Part shown: one piece after another, positions 36,101 to 49,525 of the stretch
Position numbering within the stretch: position 1 is the first letter of the stretch
Layout of the letters: every line of letters begins with the position of its first letter
Assembly: GCF_038725785.1 (NCBI RefSeq)
Contig: NZ_CP109796.1
Location: 1,736,001-1,800,000 of the forward strand
Direction: 5' to 3'
DNA from: Termitidicoccus mucosus
GTDB taxonomy: Bacteria > Verrucomicrobiota > Verrucomicrobiia > Opitutales > Opitutaceae
DNA: 64,000 nucleotides
Translations under genes and position numbers: made by a program
The notes under the pieces: model-generated
Told to the model about the DNA's origin: nothing
What the model saw: the letters and a program-made list of their open reading frames with translations, nothing else
Database searches by the model: none

Positions 36101-38501
36101 CATCGCCAACACCGCCGACTCCAACGCCAATGGCACCGCCACCGTCGCCGGCCTCTGGACTGCCACCGGCGGCAACTTCATGGTCGGCGTGTATGGCGCC
36201 GGCACCCTCGTCATCGAGCAAACCGGCACCGTTTTTGCCGGCGGCACCAATAACTACTTCCTCCTCGGCCGCTACGCCGCCGGCAGCGGCACCGCCATTG
36301 TCCGCGGCTACCTCGACACCGGCTTCCGCGGCGACGCCAACAACGCCAACTTCGGCATTGGCTGGGCCGGCACCGGCTACATGAGCATCGAGCAAACCGG
36401 CACCGTCATCGCCAGCGGCACCGGCGAAAACACCGTCGCCTTCGTCATCGGCAGTGACGCCAGCGGCACCGGCACCCTCGACCTCGCCGGTTACCTCGCC
36501 GCCAACAACGGCCAGGCCCTCATCGGCAAGTCCGGCGTGGCCACCCTCAACATCGCCCCCACCGGCACTTTCTTCGTCGGCGGCCAGTACAAGCAAAACC
36601 AGAACTCCACGCTCGGCATCACCTTGGATCCGGCGCGGACCACGCCCTACATCACCGCCGCGAGCGCGGTCCTCTCCGGCACCCTCGCGCTCAACGGCTC
36701 CGGCCTCGGCTACACCCCCGTCGCCAAGGCCAGCGAGCTCGCCGACACCGGCGTCCTCATCCTCACCGCCACCTCCGGCACCATCCACGGCAACTTCACC
36801 GCCGTCACCGGCCTCGGCGGCGGCACGCCCGACTACCTCATGCCCGGCGGCCATATCGAAACCGACGGAAACGGCGGCGCCAGCTATCGCGCCGGCTACC
36901 GTCTGGCGTGGGACGCACTGACGGGCGCGCACGGCACCTTCACCCTTGCCGAGGGCGAAACCTTCGAGGTGGACGTCCCGCTCGCCGACCGCGTCGGCGA
37001 AACCGCCCCCGGCTGGGACAAAAAATCCCTCACCAAGCTCGGCGCCGGCACCCTCGTGCTCAGCGCGCAAAACACCTTCACCGGCTCCGTCACCATCGGT
37101 TCCGGCACCCTCCGCCTCGGCGGCCCCGCCACCCATAAATTCGGCGCGCTGGCCAACCACGGTGTGCTCGACTTCGGCACCCCGCCCGTCGCCGCCCTTG
37201 GCGCGCCCGCCGCCGTCTCCGTGGGGACGGCGCTTGCGATCCCCGCCCCCGCCCCGGCCGCATTCCGCACCCTGGAGGTTGCCAGTCTCTCCGGCGACGG
37301 CGCGTTCCGCATGACCGTTGACCCCGGCACCGGCGCCAGCGACCGGCTCGTCGTCCTCGGCGACGCCGCCGGCTCACACCAGCTCCTCCTCTCCGCCAGC
37401 CCCGCCGCGACCGGCGGCGATCCGCAGGCGGTCGTGCTCGCCACCGTCGCCGGCGCCAACGACGCCACGTTCACGGGCGGCCTCGACTACAACGGCACCA
37501 ACTACGCCGTCCAGAATGCGGGCGGCAGCGCCTTCCTCTTCGCCAACGGCGACGCCGGCGTCAACGACGCCATCCGCGGCATCCCCGGCGCCCAAAGCCT
37601 CATGTGGTTCGCCTCGCAGGACAACCTCTCGCGCCGTCTCGGCGAACTTCGCATCACCGATGTTCCCCCCGCCGACCACATCTCCCTCTGGCTTCGCGCC
37701 CGCGTCGAGCACGCCGACATCGACGACAGCGACACCGGCATGCGCCCCTTCGAGATGGATCTCTTCGGCGTCGAACTCGGCGCCGACAAAACCATCGCCA
37801 TCTCCTCCGGACGCTTCTCCATCGGCCTCTACGCCAGCTACGGACACGCCACGCAGGACTTCAAGCCCCGCGCCGGCACCGGTGCCGCCGACGGTGAAAG
37901 CACCCAGCACGGCCTCGGCCTCTACGCCGCCTGGCTGCACAACGCCGGCTGGTTTGCCAACCTCACCCTCTCCGGCGCCCGCTACAAAAACGAGTTCACC
38001 GCCGCCGACCAAAGCGGCAACACCACCACCGGCGACCACGGCGACGACGCCTTCGGCCTCGCGCTCGAATTCGGCAAACGCATCGCCATCGGCGAGCGCT
38101 GGTTTGCCGAGCCCGTCGCGCAATTCTCCCATGCCCTCCTCGAGCGCGGCGACTATCGCACCGACGGCGCGAACCTCCTCGATGTCAACGGCACCGACGC
38201 CACCGTCACGCGCCTGCGCGCCGCCGTGCGCGCCGGGCGCTCCTGGCGTGTCGGCGGCGGCACCATGGAGCTCGCCGCCCGCGTCGGCGGCACCCACGAG
38301 TCCAGCGACAACGGCGAACTCCGCATCGGCGCCGGCGGCTCCTACCGCCCCAATCTCGACGGCGACCGCGCCGAGTTTGGCCTGGGTCTCTACTGGCAGC
38401 CCGCCGCCTGCGGACGGCTCTATTTCGACTACGAATACACCACCGGCGACGCCTACGAAAAACCCTACGCCTTCAGCCTCGGCTACCGCCACGATTTCTA
38501 G
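30180..38501 (+). CDS. Giant autotransporter outer-membrane beta-barrel protein (AT4)
   Basis: A 2773-residue autotransporter, one of the longest genes of the window. The signal peptide (KLAGALFVLAFALPPAFSAD) ends near residue 30. The mature start DLYWGGGTGALTDDNWYSDA is almost identical to that of the chimera at 56583. The passenger contains dozens of imperfect repeats with LxIGxxGTGxLxI, GTATVxGxW and AxGTVxV strands, predicting a very long beta-helix. A module of about 200 residues containing DSSAYAGTLNIRAGAL and WQGGDGDWD (about 535-720) recurs at about 1225-1420. The block AHGTFTLAEGETF and GWDKKSLTKLGAGTLVL is shared with AT3 and the chimera. The barrel occupies about 2498-2773 and ends SLGYRHDF. 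It sits between the S1/P1 and EEP phosphodiesterases. Confidence 0.92.
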   Translation: MNTDTLPNLKFKLAGALFVLAFALPPAFSADLYWGGGTGALTDDNWYSDATLTTPVTRTGTDVINLASGTLYIAGSGTVYDANIGLAAGDSAAVIVSGTWNNTNGELSIGNGDGSAGALSVLSGSVRANTFYIGNYGSGTFYLAQGAMLTNSANAFFGRNAGGSGTATINGTWRLDNGSGASGYLILGNAADSRANLLNIGETGSVTVTNNYLRVAAASNSSGTINIAQGASLTVGASGSINSIISIGHGSGALGEVNVDGLLSLVSTATAGDRSFAVGYGATGDTASAIGVLNIGQTGTVNITGASEVSLGRMGVGSGYNISSSGTINVAGLLNTNGTQLLLARSGDGYLNILSTGTVLAGNTRVSNGNNAKGISYGEANISGYMGITGWLDIGAAGIGVVNIASTGTVVTTADLTVGRSTSTASGTRSYGILNIYGHALALDNLVIANDGVGTLNLYAGGTAYSTNEASLALTAQSSGTLNLLGGHLSAPTFSTPVGAFTANLDSGTLEIRNATGVLNLTDNLTGADIVEKTGLGAIVIGGDSSAYAGTLNIRAGALRAGGTGGKLGGNVTIASGATLDLRAAALETTGNLVLADGANLAYSLVAQKQLTAANLDIAGFGVLFLDDEGTPVTSFPVSYTIANYTAVTGLANLDTWGIVGGYDAAFDIATPNIIRVNLNAAGLAVLHWQGGDGDWDTASTTWLKSAVPAKWAYGALGVFDNATAGTVNVSGLQTFNTLQFDVNGYTLAGTGTLASDPFAGAAVLNVTAAGATATINTALSAANLVKAGPGAVALGGNVTATGTLIIGAEAGNDDGKLVVAGTLRASSALKVGLNGSGYLEIQNGGRLQTPSDASGTPTLYTDHIGHNAGSSGTVVIKDGGVWESYGGIYAGNYGAGLLHVENGGTLTIAAGASLYLGERASGTSTVIIDGYFRTGMNASGALVYQPIGKNSTTESVFTIGSTGTVFTAQMDIGINAGAAGRANVAGYWNLAPGSNRVGNSGTGALEILTGGTVLATGADNYFVAGLNAGALGTITVHDRGFLDTGTRNHTSQANFGIGWTGNGILDLQTGGTIVSAASTTDNAAFVLGYAANSVGTGTIAGHLITTRGYTDIGLSGTGTLEILPGGLFTADRVRLATNASAKGTLILSGGVLETNQLILGAGTPTITLAGGTLRTLGDTSTFFQNFPALAIGTGTVTFDTQSYAVTIPEALTGAAGAVFNKTGAGSLTLTADSSAYAGTVNINAGVLGGATGAKLGGSLNIAAGATLDLRDASLEATGNVTFADGALWQYSLTGTHQLDVAGTLSFAGSGTLLIDRGNLEIGDITIPSYYTLATYTSITGDANLANWDVAGTSFTASGSLDATSNPGKITLTLNGADVDFLVWQGGDGAWSDPLVFSRQVTPVDWADGAFAVFNTGTGTVTVDGLQTVTGLQFGDLSNAVDYTLDGSGTFTAGSAPIVNVRASSTATINTAIAVPGLRKIESGALVLGGASTLDSTPTSGPVSIEGGSLEIKGAATAKGVNVTGAALIVTGTLANTGTLSATNAALTIAATGTAGTAGVTLNNSAAAIAGALTNTGDLRVAAAGTASGTVTVETGGALANTGLLYIGDAGVGHLEIAAGGTVTSTGYGWIGYAATGRGTATVSGLWQNSADILVGGSAGTGVLTVNPTGTVTSPAGFIGWGEATTGTASIAGLWQTTGDLNVSYGVGATGVLDVAAGGTVKTGSIGYIGRNTAASGTVRVDGLWDITGNLAVGMSGTGALNIAPTGTVRSSNAALGWNNDASAGVASVAGVWNINGDLAVGRLGSGVLDIAATGTVTATGTTTIGNAAGQSGTVNVAGVLAANALSFVGVAGYGELNINGGTVSNANGTLYVGGSDAASTGTGVINVRSGGFLDNTGKTLVVGRFGSGAVTLETGGSIASGNLYITDTTTATGTVTIKNGARWDAGVTYVAQRGTGVLAIEQGGVLVSAGGVNIANTADSNANGTATVAGLWTATGGNFMVGVYGAGTLVIEQTGTVFAGGTNNYFLLGRYAAGSGTAIVRGYLDTGFRGDANNANFGIGWAGTGYMSIEQTGTVIASGTGENTVAFVIGSDASGTGTLDLAGYLAANNGQALIGKSGVATLNIAPTGTFFVGGQYKQNQNSTLGITLDPARTTPYITAASAVLSGTLALNGSGLGYTPVAKASELADTGVLILTATSGTIHGNFTAVTGLGGGTPDYLMPGGHIETDGNGGASYRAGYRLAWDALTGAHGTFTLAEGETFEVDVPLADRVGETAPGWDKKSLTKLGAGTLVLSAQNTFTGSVTIGSGTLRLGGPATHKFGALANHGVLDFGTPPVAALGAPAAVSVGTALAIPAPAPAAFRTLEVASLSGDGAFRMTVDPGTGASDRLVVLGDAAGSHQLLLSASPAATGGDPQAVVLATVAGANDATFTGGLDYNGTNYAVQNAGGSAFLFANGDAGVNDAIRGIPGAQSLMWFASQDNLSRRLGELRITDVPPADHISLWLRARVEHADIDDSDTGMRPFEMDLFGVELGADKTIAISSGRFSIGLYASYGHATQDFKPRAGTGAADGESTQHGLGLYAAWLHNAGWFANLTLSGARYKNEFTAADQSGNTTTGDHGDDAFGLALEFGKRIAIGERWFAEPVAQFSHALLERGDYRTDGANLLDVNGTDATVTRLRAAVRAGRSWRVGGGTMELAARVGGTHESSDNGELRIGAGGSYRPNLDGDRAEFGLGLYWQPAACGRLYFDYEYTTGDAYEKPYAFSLGYRHDF

Positions 38502-38530
38502 GCGCGCCCGCGGACGCCGGCGTTCTCTCA

Positions 38531-38574
38531 CTGGGAGCGCCGGCATCCTGCCGGCAGACGGCGCTCCGCGCCGC
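38531..38574. repeat. Palindromic element (family E, copy 1)
   Basis: GAGCGCCGGCATCCTGCCGGCAGACGGCGCTC-type hairpin in the spacer after AT4, nearly identical to copies at 39806-39851 and 62496-62541, all read in the same orientation. Confidence 0.85.
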
Positions 38575-38613
38575 CGATCAGTCCCGTCAGTCTCATCCAT
38601 CTCCTCTTCCATC

Positions 38614-39594
38614 ATGAAAATCTTCGCCCGCCCCCATGTGCCCCATAGGCTCGCCCTCGCCCTCCTCGGCGCGGCGCTCACCCTCGGCGCGGCCGGCCCG
38701 ACCGCAGCCGCCGCGGCACCCGAACCCGTGCGCGTGCTCACGTTCAACCTCCGTAACTCCAAGGCCAACGACGGCGACAACGCCTGGGAGCACCGCCGCG
38801 AATCCGTCGTCAGGGTCATCGCCAGCCATCCCGACGGCAACGGCCCCTACGACTTCGTCGGCACTCAGGAAACCGTCATCGCCCCCGATCCCGGGCTCGA
38901 CCAGCGCGGCTTCCTCGCCGCCCGCCTCGCCGGCTATGCCGTCATCGGACGCTCCCGCGACAAGGACCCCGACGCCGGCGAGGGCATGGTGCTCTATTAC
39001 AAAAAAGACCGCTGGCGGCTCGACCCCAAGGACAACGGCACCTTCTGGCTCTCCCTCGCCCCCGACGAACCCGGTTCCAAATACCCCGGCCTCCGTCACG
39101 CCCGCACCGCCGCCTACGGCCTCTTCCACGAGCTGGACGCGAGCGGCGCGCCCACGGGCCGCAAGCTCTACGTCTACGACACCCACCTCGATCACACCAG
39201 CGAACCCGCCCGCCAGCACGGCGCGAAAATCCTCATGGAACGCGTCGCCGCCCGCAATGACCAGACGGCGCCGGTGATCATCATGGGCGACATGAATTGC
39301 GGCGAGAAAAGCGCCGCCATCCGCTACTTCCAAGGCGAGGAAACGCAGCTCGACGGCGCCCCCGTGAAATCCCCGCTCGCGCTCGTGGACACCTTCCGCG
39401 CCGCGAACCCCAAGGAGAAAAAAGTGGGCACTTTCACCGGCTTCAAGGCGGCGGGGAAGGAAAAGATAGATTTCATCCTCGCCTCCCCGGAGTTGCGCAC
39501 GCTCTCCGCAAAAATCATCCGCACCCGCCGCGACGACGGCGGCTACCCCTCCGACCATTTCCCGATCGAGGCCGTCCTGACATGGGAAAAGTGA
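38614..39594 (+). CDS. Secreted endonuclease/exonuclease/phosphatase-fold phosphodiesterase (EEP1)
   Basis: A 326-residue exported Mg-dependent enzyme of the EEP superfamily (DNase I, sphingomyelinase and inositol phosphatase fold). Leader core is LALALLGAALTLGAAGPTAAA. Motifs appear in order: VLTFNLRNS (N45), VGTQET (E86), YDTHLDH, MGDMNCG (D226, N228), KIDFILAS and PSDHFPIEA (D314, H315). Catalytic residues are complete. The frame remains open far upstream inside AT4, but ATG 38614 alone gives a signal peptide. Similar small EEP proteins are common in Bacteroidota and Verrucomicrobiota polysaccharide and phospholipid loci. The paralogue at 51421 shares the same plan. Substrate is not predictable, though a head-group phosphodiester fits the context. 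Confidence 0.9.
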   Translation: MKIFARPHVPHRLALALLGAALTLGAAGPTAAAAAPEPVRVLTFNLRNSKANDGDNAWEHRRESVVRVIASHPDGNGPYDFVGTQETVIAPDPGLDQRGFLAARLAGYAVIGRSRDKDPDAGEGMVLYYKKDRWRLDPKDNGTFWLSLAPDEPGSKYPGLRHARTAAYGLFHELDASGAPTGRKLYVYDTHLDHTSEPARQHGAKILMERVAARNDQTAPVIIMGDMNCGEKSAAIRYFQGEETQLDGAPVKSPLALVDTFRAANPKEKKVGTFTGFKAAGKEKIDFILASPELRTLSAKIIRTRRDDGGYPSDHFPIEAVLTWEK

Positions 39595-39694
39595 CGGGAT
39601 TTCCGCTTTTGGAGGGACGGCCTCCGTGCCGTCCGCTCCGCCGGGCGGCCGGAAGTGGCATGGTGTTTTCATTTAACAGTGGCGCGGCAGCGCC

Positions 39695-39749
39695 GGTAGG
39701 GCGAAGCCTCCGGCTGAGCCGCGGCTCGGTGGGGACGCCTCGCCCTGCC
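39695..39749. repeat. Palindromic element (family D, copy 1, intergenic)
   Basis: GGTAGGGCGAAGCCTCCGGC and GGGGACGCCTCGCCCTGCC arms around GCCGCGGC. It matches almost base for base the element inside lacZ at 42323-42377. Confidence 0.9.
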
Positions 39750-39802
39750 ATTTGGGCCAAGGTTGAGAGAAAATACTATATCAGCTCCGCGCGGCCGCGT
39801 GA

Positions 39803-45282
<5,480 letters not shown>

Positions 45283-45311
45283 ATCTTCCAAATCCCCCTG
45301 ATCCGAATCCG

Positions 45312-47270
45312 TTGAACTCGTCATTATATAAAACCGCCCTCCTGCTCGCCGCCCTCCTGCCCGCCGCCGCCCCCGCGGCAACGGTGGTCGCCGCCGGCTT
45401 CGAGAAAACACTCCCGCCCGGCGCCAACTTCAACAAACTCACCGCCGACTTCGACACCACCCGCGCGCGCTCCGGGCATTCCTCGTTGCGCATCGACTCG
45501 GAGCCGAAGGCCGACTGGGGTTATCTTTCATTTGAACTCGACGGCAAACTGGACTTCACCGCCAACTACGAATTTTCCGTCTGGGTTTATACAGAGACCG
45601 ACACAAAAGTTTCCGTCTATTTATCCGCCGACGACGGCACCGGCGAGCGCTACACGGCCGTCAACGGCATCGGCGCCATCGAGCCCGGCAAATGGTGCCG
45701 GCTGGGCGGCACCCTGTTCACGGGCGACTGGCGCCGTCAGGACCGAGAATACCGGTTCATCGTCCGCACGCGCGGCACCTGCTGGATTGACGACCTTGCG
45801 CTCCGCTCCGGCCTGCCCGATACACCCGCCCAAGTCTGGCCCGGGCTCGAAAACGCCCTCCACTCGGCGGCGGACACGCGCGTCTCGTCGCTCAAGCCCG
45901 GCGGCAGCCTCGTGCTCGACGCCCGCCACGCCGCCCTCGCCCCCGACACCGCCCGCGTGGAGACTGTTCTGCCTCCCGCCGCCTCCATCGTCGTCCCCGC
46001 CGAGGGCCTGCTCGTCTTCGCCATTGACGCCGACGACGATCTCGACCTCGACGGTTCCCTCCAGCTCGAACCCGACGCCGACCTCCGCCCCGGCCTGCGT
46101 GCCACCGTGCTCGCCGGCGACACCGTCATCGCCGCCCCCTCCGTGAAAGCCGCGCCGTGGCAGGCGGTCCGCGTTCCCCGGGGCAGCCGCACGATTTTCG
46201 GCGCCCCCGCCGGACTCCGCGGCGAATGCCCTGCCGCCACCATCCCGCTCGAGCCTTTCCGCCTCGCGAAAGGCCGCCATTACCTCGCCATCGCCGGTCC
46301 GCACATCCGCACTGGCGGCACCTTTGTCCGGCTCGAACTCCGTGCCGCCCCGCGCCCCGCGGAAAAACCGCTGCACACCTTCGCGCTGCTCTCGGACACG
46401 CACCTCGGCTTCAACCGCCGCGAATGGCGCAACACCCTGCTCGGCTCCGCCACCGGCGCCGAACTCGAGGCTGTGCTCCGCCGGCTCAAGCGCGAAGGCG
46501 CCGCCTACGCCATCATCGCCGGCGACCTCACCGACGACGGTCGCCGCGCCCAGTTCGAGGACCTCGCCGCCATCGTCAAACGGACCGCCCTGCCCGTTTA
46601 TGGCTGCATCGGCAACCACGACACCTCACGCGACTCCCGCGCCGACATCGCCGCCGCCATCCCGAAACTGTTTCCCTCCGGTCCGGAAAACACCGACTAC
46701 ACATTTGCCCGCCCGCCCCTGCGCTTCATCGTCCTCGACGGCTCTTATTACAAAGACAAAAACGGCGGCATTCAGGATCACAAAGACAAATACCACGAAA
46801 CCACCACCTACCGCGACGGCCTCTCCGAATGGCTGCGCGCCACCCTCGCCGCCGACACCGTCACCCCCACCGTCGTCGTTTCCCATTACCCGTTCTATTT
46901 CCACCGCGGCGTCTCGCCCGTGAGCGGCTACGACCGCGGCAAACCGTTGCTCGACAAAAAACTCACGGACCTCATTGAGGCCGCGCCCAACGTCGTCGCC
47001 ACGCTCAGCGGCCACATGCACCACAACGAAACCGCCGTGCGCAACGGCATCGCCAATCTCCAGAATCCCGCCTTCGCCGAGTGGCCCGACGCCTACCGCG
47101 TCTTCCGCGTTTACAAGGACCGCCTCGAATGGGAAATCCGCCAGATCCCCAACCGCGGCCTCATCCGCGAGGGCGTCATCCCCGAGACCGCGCTGCTCTG
47201 GCAGCTCTCCACCGATCCCGGCGACCTCGCCGGCACCATACTCTTCCCGAAAAACAAAAACCATAAATAA
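45312..47270 (+). CDS. Secreted metallophosphoesterase with N-terminal jelly-roll-like domain (TTG start)
   Basis: A 652-residue exported calcineurin-like enzyme. The only start that yields a signal peptide (SLYKTALLLAALLPAAAPAA) is TTG at 45312; no ATG occurs before the first domain. Residues about 25-155 are a beta-sandwich (YEFSVWVYTETDTKVSVYLS, GKWCRLGG, CWIDDLAL). The catalytic domain has SDTHLGFNRREW, AGDLTDDG, IGNHDTSRDSR, VSHYPFYFHRGVSPVSGYD and LSGHMHHNET. It is a clear paralogue of the protein at 26578-29010, with the same central region (GLLVFAIDADDDLDLDGSLQ) but no second jelly roll at the C-terminus. It ends in a basic tail (KNKNHK). A palindromic element begins right after its stop. 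Confidence 0.9.
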   Translation: MNSSLYKTALLLAALLPAAAPAATVVAAGFEKTLPPGANFNKLTADFDTTRARSGHSSLRIDSEPKADWGYLSFELDGKLDFTANYEFSVWVYTETDTKVSVYLSADDGTGERYTAVNGIGAIEPGKWCRLGGTLFTGDWRRQDREYRFIVRTRGTCWIDDLALRSGLPDTPAQVWPGLENALHSAADTRVSSLKPGGSLVLDARHAALAPDTARVETVLPPAASIVVPAEGLLVFAIDADDDLDLDGSLQLEPDADLRPGLRATVLAGDTVIAAPSVKAAPWQAVRVPRGSRTIFGAPAGLRGECPAATIPLEPFRLAKGRHYLAIAGPHIRTGGTFVRLELRAAPRPAEKPLHTFALLSDTHLGFNRREWRNTLLGSATGAELEAVLRRLKREGAAYAIIAGDLTDDGRRAQFEDLAAIVKRTALPVYGCIGNHDTSRDSRADIAAAIPKLFPSGPENTDYTFARPPLRFIVLDGSYYKDKNGGIQDHKDKYHETTTYRDGLSEWLRATLAADTVTPTVVVSHYPFYFHRGVSPVSGYDRGKPLLDKKLTDLIEAAPNVVATLSGHMHHNETAVRNGIANLQNPAFAEWPDAYRVFRVYKDRLEWEIRQIPNRGLIREGVIPETALLWQLSTDPGDLAGTILFPKNKNHK

Positions 47271-47397
47271 CTGATGTTACGCGCCGCGTAGGGCCTGACC
47301 TTGCGTCAGGCCGCGAATTACCTGTGCGGGTTCCCACACTGGCGCGGCCTGACACAAGGTCAGGCCCTACAAAATCCCACTGGCCGTGTAACATCAG
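47271..47397. repeat. Nested palindromic element (family B core, copy 3, intergenic)
   Basis: Outer ends CTGATGTTAC (47271-47280) and GTAACATCAG (47388-47397) enclose the family B arms: GTAGGGCCTGACCTTGCGTC at 47288 and its reverse complement, with one change, ending at 47370. Inner arms of about 28 bases make a strong hairpin. It follows the stop codon of the metallophosphoesterase and could attenuate or stabilise the transcript. Confidence 0.92.
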
Positions 47398-47433
47398 TAA
47401 ATAATATCCGGTATATTCAAAAAATCTGTGGTT

Positions 47434-47530
47434 AAAAACAAACCAATAAAATAGCCGCCAAGAGACACAAGATGCACAAAGAAAAACAATTCCACCTTGT
47501 GCCTTTTGTGCCTCTTTGTGGCTGTTAAAA
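47434..47530. repeat. Palindromic interspersed element (family H, copy 3)
   Basis: AAAACAAACCAATAAAATAG and the right arm TTTTGTGCCTCTTTGTGGCT match the elements at 7437 and 29012. It ends 20 bases before the next start codon. Confidence 0.82.
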
Positions 47531-47549
47531 TCGAATATCAATTTTATCC

Positions 47550-48419
47550 ATGAAAGCCAAACCCGCCCGCGCCCTCGCTTTCTGTTGCATTCTCGCCTGC
47601 CTGTGCGCCGCGCTCCCTGCGCAGCCGGTCGAGACGCAAACCGCCGTGCGCGAATACAATTTTCCCGGCAAATACGAGGGCAAGTCCGCCCAGGGCCTCG
47701 CCATTTTCCAGGAAATCGCCCTCCTCTTCAACGACGAGGGCCACTGCCGCGTTTACAACCTGGAAACCAAAAAGAAACTCGTCGAGTTCGACCTCGCCAG
47801 CGCCGCCGGAGACAACCACGCCAACAGCGCCTCCTTCGGCGTGGAGCAGACCAAGGGCGCCTTCTTTCCCGCCGTCTATGTCTCCGAGTGCAGGGGCCAG
47901 CGCCGTTGCTTTGTCGAAAGCATCACCCCGGACGGCCCGCGCCTTGTCCAGACCCTGCAAATCAAAACCGGCGGCACCGAGGAGCGCAGCTTCGACTGGG
48001 TCGTGGATCGCGAAAACAAATTTATATATTCGCTCGCCGGCTTCAAAAAAGACGCGCAGCAGCACGTCCAGGTCACCAAGTGGCCGCTGCCGTCCCTCGC
48101 CCAGGGCAAGAAAATCACCTTCAAAAAATCCGACATCCTCGCGCAATTTTCCGTCTCCTTCCCCAACCTCACTCAGGGCGCGTGCGTCCGCGGCGGCTAT
48201 CTCTACATGCCCGTCGGCCTCCACGATGTCGAGGAGGGCACGCCGGAGTTCAGGAGCCGCCAGATCATCGTCATCAACCTGCAAACCCAGAAAATTGAGA
48301 AGAAAATAGACATCAACGCCAGTTGCCCGCACGAACCGGAGGATTGCGATTTCCACGGCGACACCATGCTTTTATATTGCGGCCAGCGCGGCGGCCTGTG
48401 GCGAATCCCCGGCGTCTGA
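47550..48419 (+). CDS. Secreted protein of unknown function
   Basis: I do not recognise this 289-residue protein. The leader (ALAFCCILACLCAALPAQ) shows that it is exported. The body is rich in short beta-strands and contains repeated hydrophobic-Asp/Asn turns (FNDEGHCRVYNLETKKKL, DRENKFIYSLAGF, GGYLYMPVGLHDVEEG, MLLYCGQRGGLWRIPG), a pattern compatible with a beta-propeller. There is no obvious catalytic motif; conserved-looking Asp, His and Cys (CPHEPEDCDFHGD near the C-terminus) could bind metal. It lies 53 bases before the second GDPD and probably shares its transcript, so a role in recognising or processing the same substrate is plausible. Confidence 0.7.
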   Translation: MKAKPARALAFCCILACLCAALPAQPVETQTAVREYNFPGKYEGKSAQGLAIFQEIALLFNDEGHCRVYNLETKKKLVEFDLASAAGDNHANSASFGVEQTKGAFFPAVYVSECRGQRRCFVESITPDGPRLVQTLQIKTGGTEERSFDWVVDRENKFIYSLAGFKKDAQQHVQVTKWPLPSLAQGKKITFKKSDILAQFSVSFPNLTQGACVRGGYLYMPVGLHDVEEGTPEFRSRQIIVINLQTQKIEKKIDINASCPHEPEDCDFHGDTMLLYCGQRGGLWRIPGV

Positions 48420-48472
48420 GTTTCGCGCCGGCTTTGTGAAGCGCCGCCAAAATCAATCCTTTCCGCATCATT

Positions 48473-49417
48473 ATGAAAAAATCATTGTTTGCCTCCCTGA
48501 CCCTCGCGCTGGCCGTGTTGTCCTGCGCCGTCCTCCAAGCCGCCGACCGCGTTGACCAGCTCCGCGCGAAGCTCTTCGCCCGCGACATCCCCGACGTCCT
48601 CGTTGTCGCCCACCGTGGCGACTGGCGCCACGCCCCCGAAAACTCCCTCCAGGCTGTCGAGCACTCCATCAAGGCCGGCGTGGATGTCGTCGAAGTGGAC
48701 TTGCAGCGCACGAAGGACGGCGTGCTCATCCTCATGCACGACGCCACTCTCGACCGCACGACAACCGGCAAGGGCAAGGTCGAGGAGAAAACCCTCGCCG
48801 AAATCAAAAAATTCGATCTCAAAAACGGCTGCGGCATCGCGACATCAAAGACCAATCATAAATACAGGGTGCCCACCCTCGAGGAGCTGCTCGTCGCCGC
48901 AAAGGACCGCGTGCTCATCAATCTCGACAAGGCCGACCGCTACTTCGACGAGGTCGTCCCCCTCCTCAAAAAAACCGGCACCGCCCGCCAGATCATAATG
49001 AAGGGAGGCAAGCCCGACGCCGAGGTCAGGGAACTCTACGGACGCTATCTCGATGAAATCATCTACATGCCCATCGTGGACCTCGACCCGAAAAAAAAGG
49101 ATCCCGGCTATAACGGCCACGAGATCATCCAGGGGTTTCTCGCCGGCACCAAGCCCGTCGCCTTTGAGCTTCTTTATAAATCCGATGCCAACCCGCTTCC
49201 CCTGCAACTCAAGGGCCAGCTCAAGGGCAAGGCGTTGATTTGGTATAACACGCTTTGGGAAGGCATGTCCGGCGGCCACGAGGACGACTGCGCGCTGGAG
49301 CAGGGCCCGGATGCCGCCTACGGCTACCTTATAGACACCCTCGGGGCCCGCATCATCCAGACCGACCGCGCCGAACTTCTGCTCAATTACCTGAAAAAAC
49401 GCGGCCTGCATGACTGA
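48473..49417 (+). CDS. Secreted glycerophosphodiester phosphodiesterase-family enzyme (GDPD2)
   Basis: A 314-residue exported GDPD. The leader core is SLFASLTLALAVLSCAVLQAA; the Cys gives only a weak lipobox. Catalytic residues are complete: VVAHRGDWRHAPENS (H47, R48, E56), VVEVDLQRTKDG (E74, D76) and LILMHDATLDRTT (H89, D90). Unlike GDPD1 at 25587 it has a longer insertion after the VPTLEE strand and a C-terminal LWEGMSGGHEDDCALEQGPD segment, as in a subfamily found in Bacteroidota. It may therefore prefer a different head group, for example inositol or a polymeric substrate. The product would again be glycerol-3-phosphate or a sugar phosphate for the OPA transporters. Confidence 0.9.
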   Translation: MKKSLFASLTLALAVLSCAVLQAADRVDQLRAKLFARDIPDVLVVAHRGDWRHAPENSLQAVEHSIKAGVDVVEVDLQRTKDGVLILMHDATLDRTTTGKGKVEEKTLAEIKKFDLKNGCGIATSKTNHKYRVPTLEELLVAAKDRVLINLDKADRYFDEVVPLLKKTGTARQIIMKGGKPDAEVRELYGRYLDEIIYMPIVDLDPKKKDPGYNGHEIIQGFLAGTKPVAFELLYKSDANPLPLQLKGQLKGKALIWYNTLWEGMSGGHEDDCALEQGPDAAYGYLIDTLGARIIQTDRAELLLNYLKKRGLHD

Positions 49418-49525
49418 ACATCATCCGGCGGCAAGCGTGGATTCGCCTCCATGCCGAAGCCCGTCACCGCCGCCGCCTGAATTTCACCCGACACCAATCT
49501 CAACACCATTCCCGGCCTCCCTCGT

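Noticed and set aside
30180-36600. Possible CRISPR-like array from the short periodic repeats in AT4
   Set aside because: The repeats are imperfect, in frame, without constant spacers, and encode beta-strands of the passenger.
37318-38613. Upstream extension of EEP1 through the end of AT4
   Set aside because: The extension is Pro/Ser-rich and out of frame with AT4; the EEP signal peptide starts at 38614.
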